The notes under the pieces were generated by a model, which did not search any database, was not told the DNA's origin, and saw only the letters and a program-made list of their open reading frames with translations. DNA of 10,994 nucleotides, taken from Cephalothrix spiralis (Eukaryota > Nemertea > Palaeonemertea > Archinemertea > Cephalotrichidae). A program made the position numbers and the translations under genes. The number at the start of each line of letters is the position of its first letter. Position 1 is the stretch's first letter. The stretch is taken from the NCBI GenBank assembly GCA_032353305.1, contig JAUCNG010385370.1:1-10994 (forward strand). Direction: 5' to 3'. Of the stretch, positions 1 to 7,840 are shown one piece after another.

Positions 1-259
1 TACGAAGAAGATTTTATGTAACACAACGCAATGATTATATTATAGCACTAAATAAAATTTGGTTTATAAGAGAAATACTGTAAAACTATATCACATTGAA
101 AAATTTAATGTCTTGGCAACTTTCATTTTATTTTAAAGATCTTTAATGCATGGAATTTTTCTTGGTGAATTTTAAAAATGTTTTGCATGAAAAATTTAAA
201 TAATAAACAAGAAATAAAATTCTTGATAGCAATTTTGTAGAACTGACGTATATTTTCCC

Positions 260-402
260 GTTTTACATTGAGAAAAAAAGTTCTTCCAATAAATTTCTAT
301 TGTTTTGAATAGAAAAAATGGTTTTGCATGGAAATATTTAGGTTTTGCTAGGATATTTATAGGTTTTGAACATAAATTTTTAGTTCTTGCAATTTTTGCC
401 GC
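260..402. repeat. degenerate ~21-bp tandem array
   Basis: GTTTTR or GTTCTT starts recur at 260, 280, 302, 321, 342, 363 and 383, a spacing of 19-22 bases. Each start is followed by an A/T-rich tail. The three best units (320-340, 341-361, 362-382) are exactly 21 bp and all begin GGTTTTG. A related unit, GTTTTGCATGAAAAATTT, lies upstream at 180. This is a diverged minisatellite in AT-rich DNA, and no coding role is visible. Confidence 0.6.
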
Positions 403-1980
403 TTTGGCATTCCATACTAATGGTTAGGTAATCTTATAAAAGACTAGAGGCTAGTGTCTGTGGTGTAAAATGTTACAAATCGATAATTTGTAAACTTGTT
501 TTATATGATTAATTTAAAATGTTAGGTTTTTCTAGATAATCCTTGGTTTTCGATAAATGTTTACATTGTCAATTTATGTCACGTTCATTCGCTTAACCAC
601 CGAAATACAGAAGGTAATCGCTTTTTAATGGAAATAAATTTTGGAAAATTATAACCTGTTTCTATTGCCTGGAAATATGAAATGACGTCTCATCGGATAG
701 CACAGAACTAATTTATCAATACCACGCAAAATAAAATTTCAAGACTGAAATCCTCATAAAACATTAAAATATATCTCACTCAGTCTGTGTTCCATATAAA
801 TAACAATCAGAAGTAAGTTATTTAAAGATTGACACTGATTAAAATTGGAGCGGTATATAGCTACGGATTTCAAAACTGAGTTCCATAATACATGTAATAC
901 CAATTGGAAATACCAATTGGAGACCAAAACATAGCAACAACTAAATTGGGTCACCAAGATAATATATTAATAAAGTGGGGAAACTCCCTATCTTATGGAC
1001 CTATCTCCAAATTTGAACTGCAGAAAAATATGCAAAAAGTGTCAAAAATAGAGGTCGCGTGGTCAAAAATCTGCTTGGAAAAATTGCAAAAAGCGAGGCA
1101 AAAAGGACCAAATAGTATTTAATTTGTTTTCAAAAGTCCATATTTAGGGGAATGGGATTGTACCAAATCCATTTTTTCTAAGACCCATCACCCTCCCCCT
1201 GATGTAGGGCACTTATTAAAGGCCTTATACATCGAAATAATTTGTTGACATAACAATGTAAAAGGAAATGCGTTCAACCGTATAATAGTGGACAGGTGTT
1301 TCAGCTCTCTTCTACACATAATTTTAGCAAAATCCAATTATGGTTTAATTAGCAATTTTTATCACGATAAACTAGTGATCACAGTCCCTATTTAGTCAAC
1401 ATTTAGGTTACCTACAGACTGGTTCCCTGCCCTTTAGATACTCCCTTTAAAATGGAAATCATAGATAGATTGAAACTTCGAATTTAATTTCGTAAGGATT
1501 AATTTGTAATTTGTCTGAAATTCAATCACCATTTTATCAAATGATCTTGGGAGAACTCCCAGATGTGTCGTTCAAATATGATTGCAATATGAATGAATGT
1601 AATATTATTCCTGTCATACTACATGTATATTGATAAGTTCAATGATAAATAAATGTGGTCATATCGGATAAACAGCTGTTAAATATTTTATATAAAATAC
1701 ACACTTCGACCAATTTTTATTCATATTATTATTTGCTAGAATATTTGAATGAATGAAGAGTTTGTCAAGCATCTTTTGAAATATTTTTATATTTAAAACA
1801 GATGATTAAATAAAATTAACCAGTAGGCCTACATGTATCCCACAAATAGACCGGTCTGGATGATAACATATTATATGATCTTGCTACTTGTGAAACCAAT
1901 TTAAAAGTACCTTAAACACAGTAGTGTGTCATATCAACAAGCACGTTGAATTACAACGCACTATGTTTATGTTGTAAATT
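403..1980. other. AT-rich non-coding stretch, no gene seen
   Basis: No convincing gene is present. The only frame of note (904-1122, plus, 72 codons) opens at TTG rather than ATG, has a simple Lys/Gln-rich composition and matches no family I know. Small symmetries include GGGAG-AA-CTCCC at 1549-1560 and the perfect palindrome GTAGGCCTAC at 1823-1832, followed by ATGTAT. ACATGTA-type words recur at about 890, 1620 and 1831. I associate that flavour with molluscan DNA, but it is weak evidence. Confidence 0.55.
896..920. repeat. two-copy 13-bp tandem with CCAATTGG palindromes
   Basis: AATACCAATTGG occurs at 896-907 and again at 909-920, separated by one A. Each copy contains the 8-bp palindrome CCAATTGG. 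This is a local duplication of unknown significance. Confidence 0.7.
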
Positions 1981-2006
1981 ATGGATCTTCCTTTGCGCAT
2001 GGGCAG

Positions 2007-2045
2007 AACCGGTATTTCGTTTGCGCAAAACGAGAAATATCGGTT
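2007..2045. repeat. 39-bp imperfect palindrome
   Basis: The arm AACCGGTATTTC (2007-2018) is the reverse complement of GAAATATCGGTT (2034-2045) except at one position, where a G-T wobble pair would be possible in RNA. The centre, GTTTGCGCAAAAC, is itself nearly self-complementary. The stretch is more CpG-rich than its surroundings. It lies inside a 54-codon frame opening with ATG at 1981, but the symmetry suggests structural rather than coding origin. Confidence 0.65.
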
Positions 2046-2110
2046 AATTAGTCATGGAGGTATGTTTTTATCTGTCCCTTTGTTGATTTTCTACGGCCCT
2101 GTATTTTACA

Positions 2111-2160
2111 TTTTTAGCTCACTTGGTACAAAATACCAATAGTGTAGTGAGCTTATAGTC
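2111..2160 (+). repeat. molluscan-type dispersed repeat, copy 1 (5' end)
   Basis: This copy starts TTTTTAGCTCACTTGGTAC, the same 19 bases that begin the copy at 10891. A short stem follows, GGTAC/A against ATACC, then GTGAGCTTAT. In both copies AGCTCAC and GTGAGCT face each other, forming a hairpin head; here it is interrupted by AGTGTA. I recall very similar hairpin-headed sequences, followed by GTCCGTC-rich tails, as abundant in bivalve genomes. The 3' boundary is not visible and the repeat may run past 2260. Confidence 0.6.
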
Positions 2161-3010
2161 TTTGTGGATAGATGTGTAGATCTATGTTTGACTTTTGTTT
2201 TGTGTGTGTCACGCCTCGTTTTCGTACACTGTAGTTAACATTATTCGTTTTGCTTTTTTAACCGTTTTTCGATCGGAGCCCCCTGGCCGGCGTAATTATG
2301 GCCAAAAACCTCTCTTTTGGCTTTATTTTGGATCTTAGCGCCAAATCTATATCCAAAGGTATGGAAGCTTTATTAGACCATTGGCTACAAAAGTACGATC
2401 AGTTCTTCTAAAAAGAACTCAGTTAAAAAATATGTAGTTATAAACAGAAATGTTTAGAATACACATTTTGAACAGAATTTATAATTTGTTCGGTCTGTTT
2501 AAAAAATTCCTTATTTTAATATATTTTTGTGTCATTATATAATATATACTATCAACGATGAAGGCGAAATATTTGGTATATTGTCTCTGTGTCAGTGGAT
2601 TCTATTTTCTACCAATAAAAGATGATTTCTCCTATATTTAGGATATATGCTAATATGCACTTATTCCTCGGTAATTTTATTGTGCCTCTCCTTTTATTAT
2701 TTCAGTTATTTCCATATGTTTGATCACTTGGGGAAATAAGAAAATTCATCCCTTTGTCGTATGGAGTCTGATCTTTACCTCGATCTTTACCTGAATTATT
2801 TCTCTATAGCCAAGAAGGACATTCGTTGACGGATTGGCTCACTAGTCATGATGAAGGATGATCATATTTACTTTTATTTCTTAGACATATCATTTTAATG
2901 ATTGTCATTGGCCCATTTGTACCACATGGTGTGTCTCTTTTCGGCGATAAATACTTGCTCTCTTACTACCGGTCAATACACATTTATAGCCCTGAATTCC
3001 TCATACATAT
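2161..3010. other. non-coding stretch with small hairpins, no gene
   Basis: The first part may be the diverged tail of the repeat starting at 2111. Two small stem-loops lie close together: GCCAAAA (2301-2307) with TTTTGGC (2315-2321), and TTTGGAT (2327-2333) with ATCCAAA (2351-2357). A 12-bp tandem, GATCTTTACCTC then GATCTTTACCTG, occupies 2770-2793. The 85-codon plus-strand frame at 2898-3155 runs through the hairpin repeat at 3017 and has no recognisable domain, so I do not call it a gene. Confidence 0.5.
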
Positions 3011-3016
3011 TCATAC

Positions 3017-3074
3017 AAGCGGGCACTATCGGTTTATAGTGCCCGCCAATGACGTCATTGTCTCATTAAGATTT
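3017..3074 (+). repeat. hairpin-plus-CRE module, copy A
   Basis: A perfect 11-bp stem, GCGGGCACTAT (3019-3029) and ATAGTGCCCGC (3036-3046), encloses a 6-base loop. The palindrome CAATGACGTCATTG (3047-3060) and CTCATTAAGATTT follow directly. The whole 58 bp recurs in inverted orientation at 8513-8570 with only three mismatches, so this is a dispersed repeat, probably the conserved core of a larger diverged element. Weaker similarity continues upstream to about 2950 (a CGGCGA...TACTT...TTACTAC pattern on both sides). Confidence 0.85.
3047..3060. promoter_or_regulatory. perfect CRE palindrome within repeat A
   Basis: CAATGACGTCATTG is a 14-bp perfect palindrome centred on TGACGTCA, the full consensus site for CREB/ATF bZIP factors. 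It sits one base after the hairpin stem. Occupancy cannot be judged from sequence, but the octamer is intact in both copies of the module. Confidence 0.35.
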
Positions 3075-3429
3075 TTCATTACAGACCTAACTTGCCATAG
3101 TTGCTATGGGGACGCATGCGCACTTAACTTTACTATTCTAGTAAACAAGAGGTAGATATCAGTACCCTGTACATTGATACAACCTCTTGCGCATATCGTA
3201 AGTTCTATCATTTTGTCTAATTCTCAGTCAGTTTTTAAAATAAAATGCTACCCCGTATGATGTTCAAATACGCGCCCGTTTGTGAATTTGAGACACTTGG
3301 TATAGCCAGGTGCAAGCACGTTAACTCATTGAGCTAAATCGCTTATTACATCGTAGATATCGAACAATGATAATAGTTATTCTTTTTTTCAAAATGGCGG
3401 ACTAGTATCCAAAGGTTGTACGGTGTTTA

Positions 3430-4094
3430 TACAGGATGCTAAAATCCGGGAATACATATGGGGAAATCGTAAATTGGCGTAATTAGTAAAATACGCCCTT
3501 TTTTGTAACTAAATTTTTAATAACTCATATTGATGCACTTAAATTTGGCTTCTGACATAATATTGTCAAGGGTGTTTCCCACATGCTGTAAAAGTTGCAT
3601 TATTTTTTAAAAAGATTAACCTGTGTACTTTGGAGGTCAAATGTGTCAGGTCTGTCGATTCTTTAATACAGAGGACGTCACTTATGGCCTTAGGATTAAT
3701 ATATCCGACATAAAAAGTACGAAACGGACCTAATTTGGCTTCTGATAGTTGATTCCCTATCATATTAGCTACAATCTGTGAAAATTGCAGGTTGATACCA
3801 CAAGAAGAAAGTGTGTACTTGGGGGTCAAACATATAGTTCCTATGCTTAGTATAGGATTTAGACTGGTTCCCAGACACAACCGTGTTTAGAATGGTATGC
3901 AATCTGCAGCACTTCATTATCTTAGAATCTATACAACTTCCAGAGACAGCCTATTTTTTTATTTTCCTAACAACATCCTAATTAAGTGGTTGCGAAGTAT
4001 CATTTTCTGTCCGTATTGCCCCTGCAGTCTATCTTAGAAGGGGGTGAATTCACGTTATTTCCCCATATGTAAACCTGTACTTTAGCACGGTATC
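3430..4094. mobile_element. ~665-bp non-autonomous element with ~40-bp TIRs
   Basis: The left end at 3437-3475 begins TGCTAAAATCCGGG and continues through CATATGGGGAAAT. It matches the reverse complement of 4047-4086, where the mirrored end reads TGCTAAAGTACAGG then CATATGGGGAAAT. There are six mismatches and one 2-base indel in about 40 bp. Looser pairing (ATAC...TGC) may carry the ends to 3430 and 4094. No transposase is encoded, which is typical of a MITE-like derivative. I found no clear target-site duplication. The 104-codon minus-strand frame at 3566-3880 is the longest in the window, but it crosses the internal duplication and its two halves do not conserve a protein sequence, so it is not called as a gene. 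Confidence 0.6.
3542..3830 (+). repeat. ~100-bp direct duplication, offset 190 bp
   Basis: Three blocks recur in the same order. AATTTGGCTTCTGA lies at 3542 and 3732, CTGTRAAARTTGCA at 3586 and 3776, and TGTGTACTT followed by GGTCAAA at 3622 and 3812. The offset is a constant 190, except for a single-base indel in the last block. Copies span 3542-3641 and 3732-3830, both inside the 3430-4094 element. The sequence between the blocks has diverged strongly, so the duplication is old. Confidence 0.75.
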
Positions 4095-4545
4095 AATACA
4101 TCGACATTATAACTTAATTAAATAAACATCTGCTGACCTATTTACAGCGGTAAAAAACTGTTGAATTGTTACATACTACAGATTATAATCTTTTTGAATA
4201 TCAAAAATTAATTTGCCAATGTATTAAAATAGGAAGATATTTCGGATCATTTTTGTTCGTTCCGATCATTTGAAGCTCCCGGCAATGAATGCCAGCGCCA
4301 CCTGTATCACCTCTATTTATACCCATGTTGGGTCATTCACTCTCGCAAAAATGGTTTGTCGACCAAAAAAGGCAAAAATCGATTTTTGGATATTCTATAA
4401 TTAATTAAAAACAGGATTAAGTGAGTACATGTACATGTTTTGTACCTTGTATAATACTCCTTACTATTAACTCTTTTAATAAGACAATTATGACATTTTC
4501 TATAAATAAGTTGACGATAGTTCATCAAGGTCTATGAAATAAAGA
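4095..4545. other. non-coding gap, no gene
   Basis: AT-rich sequence without a supported gene. Small features are a GGCA-ATGAA-TGCC hairpin at about 4282 and alternating GTACATGTACATG at about 4426. The 63-codon minus-strand frame at 4337-4528 is low-complexity and I do not credit it. Confidence 0.5.
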
Positions 4546-4550
4546 TAATG

Positions 4551-4687
4551 GTCCATGTATTTTCCAGTGATTATTGATTCATATAGCCCTTAGGGTCACC
4601 ATTCACCGAGCTAGGCATTTAAAAAGCAAATATTGCCCGACGCGCGAACGGGCTATATGATTCAATATTCACCTAAAAAACATGGAC
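4551..4687. mobile_element. 137-bp palindromic MITE-like element
   Basis: The left arm 4551-4589 begins GTCCATGT and ends TTGATTCATATAGCCC. It is the near reverse complement of 4650-4687, which begins GGGCTATATGATTCAA and ends ACATGGAC. The arms are 39 and 38 bp with a few mismatches and one indel. The 60-base centre contains a smaller hairpin, GCCCG (4635-4639) against CGGGC (4649-4653), around ACGCGCGAA. This is the only CpG cluster nearby. Pairing weakens outside the arms. Size and architecture fit a foldback MITE. Confidence 0.7.
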
Positions 4688-4910
4688 TATTCTCTAAGTA
4701 GTCACTTGTGTTCGATTCGACAAAGTCTATCAAATCATCAAAGTAGTCCATTAATTCATTTGTTCAGTCGTAACGTTACAAATTAAGCATTGTATTAATG
4801 GTAACAAATAGATCAAACCCACCGTTGTCAATGTCTTTTTCCATTACCTTCGGTATTTAGAGACATCCTTCCCCGATAAATGATGAGCACGAAGGCGACC
4901 TTTTCTGGAT

Positions 4911-5460
4911 GGCCCAGGGGGGGGGGGGTTGTCTTGAAAGTGCACGCACCAACCCGGGTGGGGTGGGTGTTTTTGGACATTGGTCTCACTTTCAAGACCA
5001 CTTTCGAGACGTACGTGGGTATCCAGAGGCTAATGTCTTGATAGTGAAGTTCTTGTCTCGATAATGGGTGGGTATCCAGAGACTTATGTCTTGAAAGTGA
5101 GGTTCTTGTCTCGATAATGGGTGGTGTCTAGAAAGAATTGTCTGAAAAATGATGCAAAATGTCAATTTTAGCAATTAGTTTGCGTCCCCCCCCCCCCCAT
5201 TTTTTGTACACGGTGGAAAATTTTGCAATATTTTTCTCACCGCGCTCAAATTTTTTCAAAACAACGGTGGGTGTTTTTAGACTACCGGGGTCCGAAAAGT
5301 GAAAAAATGTCAAGTTAGTGATGGTTTGGGGTGGGTGTTATGAGGTTGTGTCTGTGAAGTGACGCAAATGTCAAGTTAGTGAAGGGGTGGTGGGTCACAT
5401 TGTAAAATTTCAAAAAAAAATTTCATGCACTTTCAAGACAACCCCCCCCCCTTGGTGGCC
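4911..5460. mobile_element. 550-bp G-rich element with TIRs beginning in G/C homopolymers
   Basis: The left end reads GGCCCA, then 12 G (4917-4928), then TTGTCTTGAAAGTGCA up to 4944. The right end (5426-5460) is its mirror: TGCACTTTCAAGACAA, 10 C (5442-5451), then TTGGTGGCC. The TIRs are about 34 bp and near-perfect apart from tract length and a short indel. The interior is built from diverged blocks: GGGTGGGTGTTTTTRGAC (about 4960 and 5266), a 53-bp tandem (5015-5120), and AATGTCAAGTTAGTGA (about 5307 and 5368). A 13-C run lies at 5186-5198. No transposase is present. Flanks show no convincing target-site duplication. Homopolymer lengths may carry sequencing error. Confidence 0.75.
5015..5120 (+). 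repeat. two-copy 53-bp minisatellite inside the G-rich element
   Basis: Unit 1 (5015-5067) and unit 2 (5068-5120) both start GTGGGTATCCAGAG and end TTCTTGTCTCGATAATGG, with about six differences between. Both contain TGTCTTGAWAGTGA, a version of the element's own terminal TTGTCTTGAAAGTG. The internal repeat is therefore probably derived from the TIR, or the reverse. Confidence 0.85.
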
Positions 5461-5503
5461 TATACAGAAGTGGCGAATTCTGGAAAAATGGACTCAGTTG
5501 AAG

Positions 5504-5609
5504 ACACGAGTTCTCGTGTTCCCGGCCCGAACGTGATCCGAGGTTCGCTTAATTGACTCAAAACGAGGGTATACCCTGTGACAATTAAGGCATAATAATC
5601 CTTAATTGT
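5504..5609. repeat. cluster of three small perfect palindromes
   Basis: ACACGAG-TT-CTCGTGT (5504-5519), AGGGTATACCCT (5566-5577), and ACAATTAAGG (5581-5590) paired with CCTTAATTGT (5600-5609) over a 9-base loop. A further CTTAATTG at about 5548 could compete for the last stem. All are perfect and lie within about 105 bp, which suggests a small structured repeat of its own, immediately to the right of the G-rich element. Confidence 0.6.
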
Positions 5610-5850
5610 TTACACCTTTTGGGGGATTTTGAACCATTCCAAATCATTTAAATCGGTAAAAGAAAAATTATACTTCGGCAGGGCTATTATTAATGAATAC
5701 ATGAATAATTATCTGAAAACTTTCTTCAGTTTTCTGGTCAGTTGCGCCTTTTGTGAAATACTAATCATATGTTGGCCACTGCAATCAGATCAAATCAGTA
5801 TCGTGAGCCTATAGAACGATAAATAGTACCATACGATGAGGCACTATAAC

Positions 5851-6068
5851 TACCTTACTAAACTCAGGGTAAGACGACGCTCCGTCTCTTTGTTAAACTG
5901 TGATCGACTCCGATTCTCTAACTTAGAAGGCAAAGCGGAGTCGATCACAGTTTAACAAAGAGACGGAGCGTCGTCTTACCCTGGGTTTAGTAAGGTAGAA
6001 GGCAAAGCGGAGTCGATCACAGTTTAACAAAGAGACGGAGCGTCGTCTTATCCTGAGTTTAGTAAGGT
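5851..6068. repeat. 62-bp-arm foldback plus tandem third copy
   Basis: The left arm 5851-5912 (TACCTTACTAAACTCAGGG to GATCGACTCCG) is the reverse complement of 5936-5997 with one mismatch, around a 23-base loop. A second plus-oriented copy follows with a period of 72 (copies 5925-5996 and 5997-6068, two differences). The order is therefore minus, plus, plus. The near-identity shows the rearrangement is recent relative to the other repeats here. Outer pairing resumes with TACCATAC at 5827-5834, after an unpaired insertion on the left. A 9-bp direct repeat, CGTGAGCCT, flanks the structure at 5802-5810 and 6099-6107 and could be a duplication scar. A transcript would form a long hairpin. Confidence 0.9.
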
Positions 6069-6209
6069 ATGGTATAACAGTATTGAAACCATACTATGCG
6101 TGAGCCTGAAACGTTTCAGAATAATATGGATCCGCGTGAAAAGGCCTTTAGCCTGACCGATATACTTAGTATAAGCGCCAATTCCTAACAATTATGGCAT
6201 GTGCTCTAG

Positions 6210-6335
6210 TTCCCCGTTCTTCTAGGCCCATTGCACTATTTGAAATGCAACAGGTTACCCATCTTTCGCAATATACATCAACGCAGTGTCTCCCTTTGAT
6301 ACTTTCGATTTAAATTTAACCTCTTTGCTGTGATT
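6210..6335 (-). pseudogene. possible decayed ankyrin-repeat fragment
   Basis: On the minus strand, 6302-6258 reads VSKGDTALMYIAKDG. This matches the start of an ankyrin repeat (a G-x-T-A-L-x-x-x-A-x-x-x-G pattern, with the TALM variant in place of the usual TPLH). After a TAA (6255-6257) the same frame gives PVAFQIVQWA, then TAG (6222-6224), then KNGE. That resembles the second ankyrin helix and its LLLENGA-like end. Upstream in frame, NHSKEVKFKSK resembles the loop before a repeat, bounded by TGA at 6336-6338. Three stops in about 40 codons mean it cannot be translated as is. The overlapping 89-codon frame at 6278-6547 is in a different phase and unrecognised. The call rests on one repeat's worth of similarity judged by eye, so chance remains possible. 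Confidence 0.3.
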
Positions 6336-6689
6336 TCAAGTCTTAGCGAATCGGAAATTCTGTTCAAGTTGGCATGTATGTGAAACAATAATATCCGGTT
6401 TCTAAAAGGTTGATATTTAGTCAGTTCCCGTAATCCGTTCATTGATTCCATGATTAAGCTCGGTAAATTTGAGTTGGAGTAAAATTGCTCTTGTCGCTCT
6501 TGCCATTTTGAACAGATGTAAGCACTTTGAGCTATGAAGGACATCAAGTCTTACCATATACGATTATTATATTTAAATCATTACTTTCATGTTAATTTCT
6601 ATCATGAACCGCGTTTTGAACCTTATAACAAGCTCTATATAGCCTGGTCCTGCGGACATCGCTCTCTTTTTATATATGGGGCTATCCAG

Positions 6690-7056
6690 CGTTAACATCG
6701 TCCGATAAAATCGCAGTTTTTTTGCGTTCTCCCTTAAATATCTCCGGAAGTATACATCACCTTTTTCAGATCTGAGAAATGTAAACTAGATTAGTTGACG
6801 ATGAAAATGCATTGAGTAAAATGCCGTGCGCATTTTAATCACCGAGCTGTATACTGTAGAGAGCTCAAAAACGTTAACAATTTCGGACGATGTTAACGAT
6901 TTTTCGGCTCGCTACAAGTCGCACTGCGTTTTACTCAATGCTTATTCATCGTAAACTAATCTAGTATACAGTCTATGTCTCAGACCTGAACAAAGTGATG
7001 TATTTCGGGAGATATTAGGAACGCAAAAAAACTGCGATTTATCTGACAATGTTAAC
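6690..7056. mobile_element. ~365-bp long inverted repeat, head-to-head element
   Basis: The left half from 6690 and the right half ending at 7056 are reverse complements over most of their length. Shared blocks, in order from the ends, are GTTAACATYGTC, TCGCAGTTTTTTTGCGTTC, ATATCTCC, ACATCAC, TTCAGRTCTGAGA, CTAGATTAGTT, ACGATGAA and GCATTGAGTAAAA. The terminal motif CGTTAACATCGTCCGA (6690-6705) also appears exactly, inverted, at the centre (6883-6898), next to another GTTAAC at 6873-6878. The left half has extra bases near the centre, around TGTATACTGTAG. Nothing is coded. The arms are clearly diverged, so the element is older than the one at 5851. Confidence 0.8.
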
Positions 7057-7840
7057 TATATGAATTTCTAGACCTTGTTCTCCATTTCTGACTATTGTTC
7101 AATGAAATTGAATGGATCCTAATAACGCATTGAAGCACATCGTTTTTCAAAACTTTTGGAGACAGACACCGAAAATATTATGCTGTTTATCGGAGAGGTG
7201 TATCGGAAATTGGCCATAAAGCTCCCTAATTTCCAACTATGTTAAGAAGACATTGACCCCTCTTACATTAACTCCAGACATATAAATAAGTCATTACGGG
7301 AACTGCTGTCCCCATTATATTTTATTACTTTATACTGTATACATTAATACCATCGTTCACTGAACTTCGTAATCATAAATAATCTTGAACAATAAACCTC
7401 GAAGTTGAGGTTGTCGACCAGCGTCTATTACGAATTTGGGCAAAATACGGAGTAACAATATTGGATTCAGCCTCCGATATTATCCCAAAGCTCCCAGGAT
7501 GCCTTACTCTGGTAAACGCGAGCTTAAAATTCCGTGCTATCTTACCGGCCCTCCATATTAACAGACGTGATATATTCAAAGCACGGACAGTCGGGGCGCG
7601 CATTTATCAGGGTATAAGGATGCCTCGTCTTATCGGCTCATATTTAAGATACATTGAATTAGGGCAGTAACCAGTTCATTAGTAGTTGTGTGTAGACTGG
7701 AACTAGTCGCAACGTTCATGATATTTGAATTTATTTTATTTTGTAGTTAATTTAAATTTTTTGATAGTTTTCTCTGTGCCTTTTACAAAGAAACACATAA
7801 TGGATCATAATTTATTTTCTTTGTTATGTAAACAAATATG
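7057..7840. other. unassigned stretch, including a GC-balanced island open on both strands
   Basis: Most of this is featureless. The part at about 7380-7670 is less AT-rich and has several CpG sites. It is open for 69 codons on plus (7461-7670) and 76 on minus (7373-7603), and the minus frame continues upstream past a TGA-TAA pair. I recognise no motif in either translation. It may be a remnant of coding or transposon sequence. A small AACCTC-GAAGTT-GAGGTT hairpin sits at about 7396-7413. Confidence 0.35.

Noticed and set aside
1994-2004. TGCGCATGGGC and the CGCATGCGCA at about 3113, resembling NRF1 sites, and AAAATGGCGG at about 3388, resembling YY1.
   Set aside because: They are short, partly mismatched and scattered, with no transcript start or exon attached.
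1981-2142. 54-codon frame from ATG with a good start context (A at -3, G at +4) and a GTATGT donor-like site at 2060, suggesting a first exon.
   Set aside because: It contains the 2007-2045 palindrome and ends inside the dispersed repeat at 2111. The peptide matches no family I know, and no acceptor or second exon is evident.
2898-3155. 85-codon plus-strand frame.
   Set aside because: It reads through a perfect hairpin and CRE palindrome shared with an inverted repeat 5.4 kb away. It has no domain.
3566-3880. Longest reading frame in the window (104 codons, minus strand).
   Set aside because: It spans the duplicated blocks of a TIR element. The copies share frame only briefly (LTPK versus LTSK) and then diverge through an indel, so no protein sequence is conserved.
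4690-4725. GTTCGATTC resembling a tRNA B box.
   Set aside because: There is no A box at the right distance and no cloverleaf or acceptor stem pairing.
7373-7670. Overlapping frames on both strands, 76 and 69 codons, in a GC-balanced island.
   Set aside because: Neither translation shows a motif I recognise. Both-strand openness is expected where stop codons are rarer, so it is kept only as an unassigned stretch.
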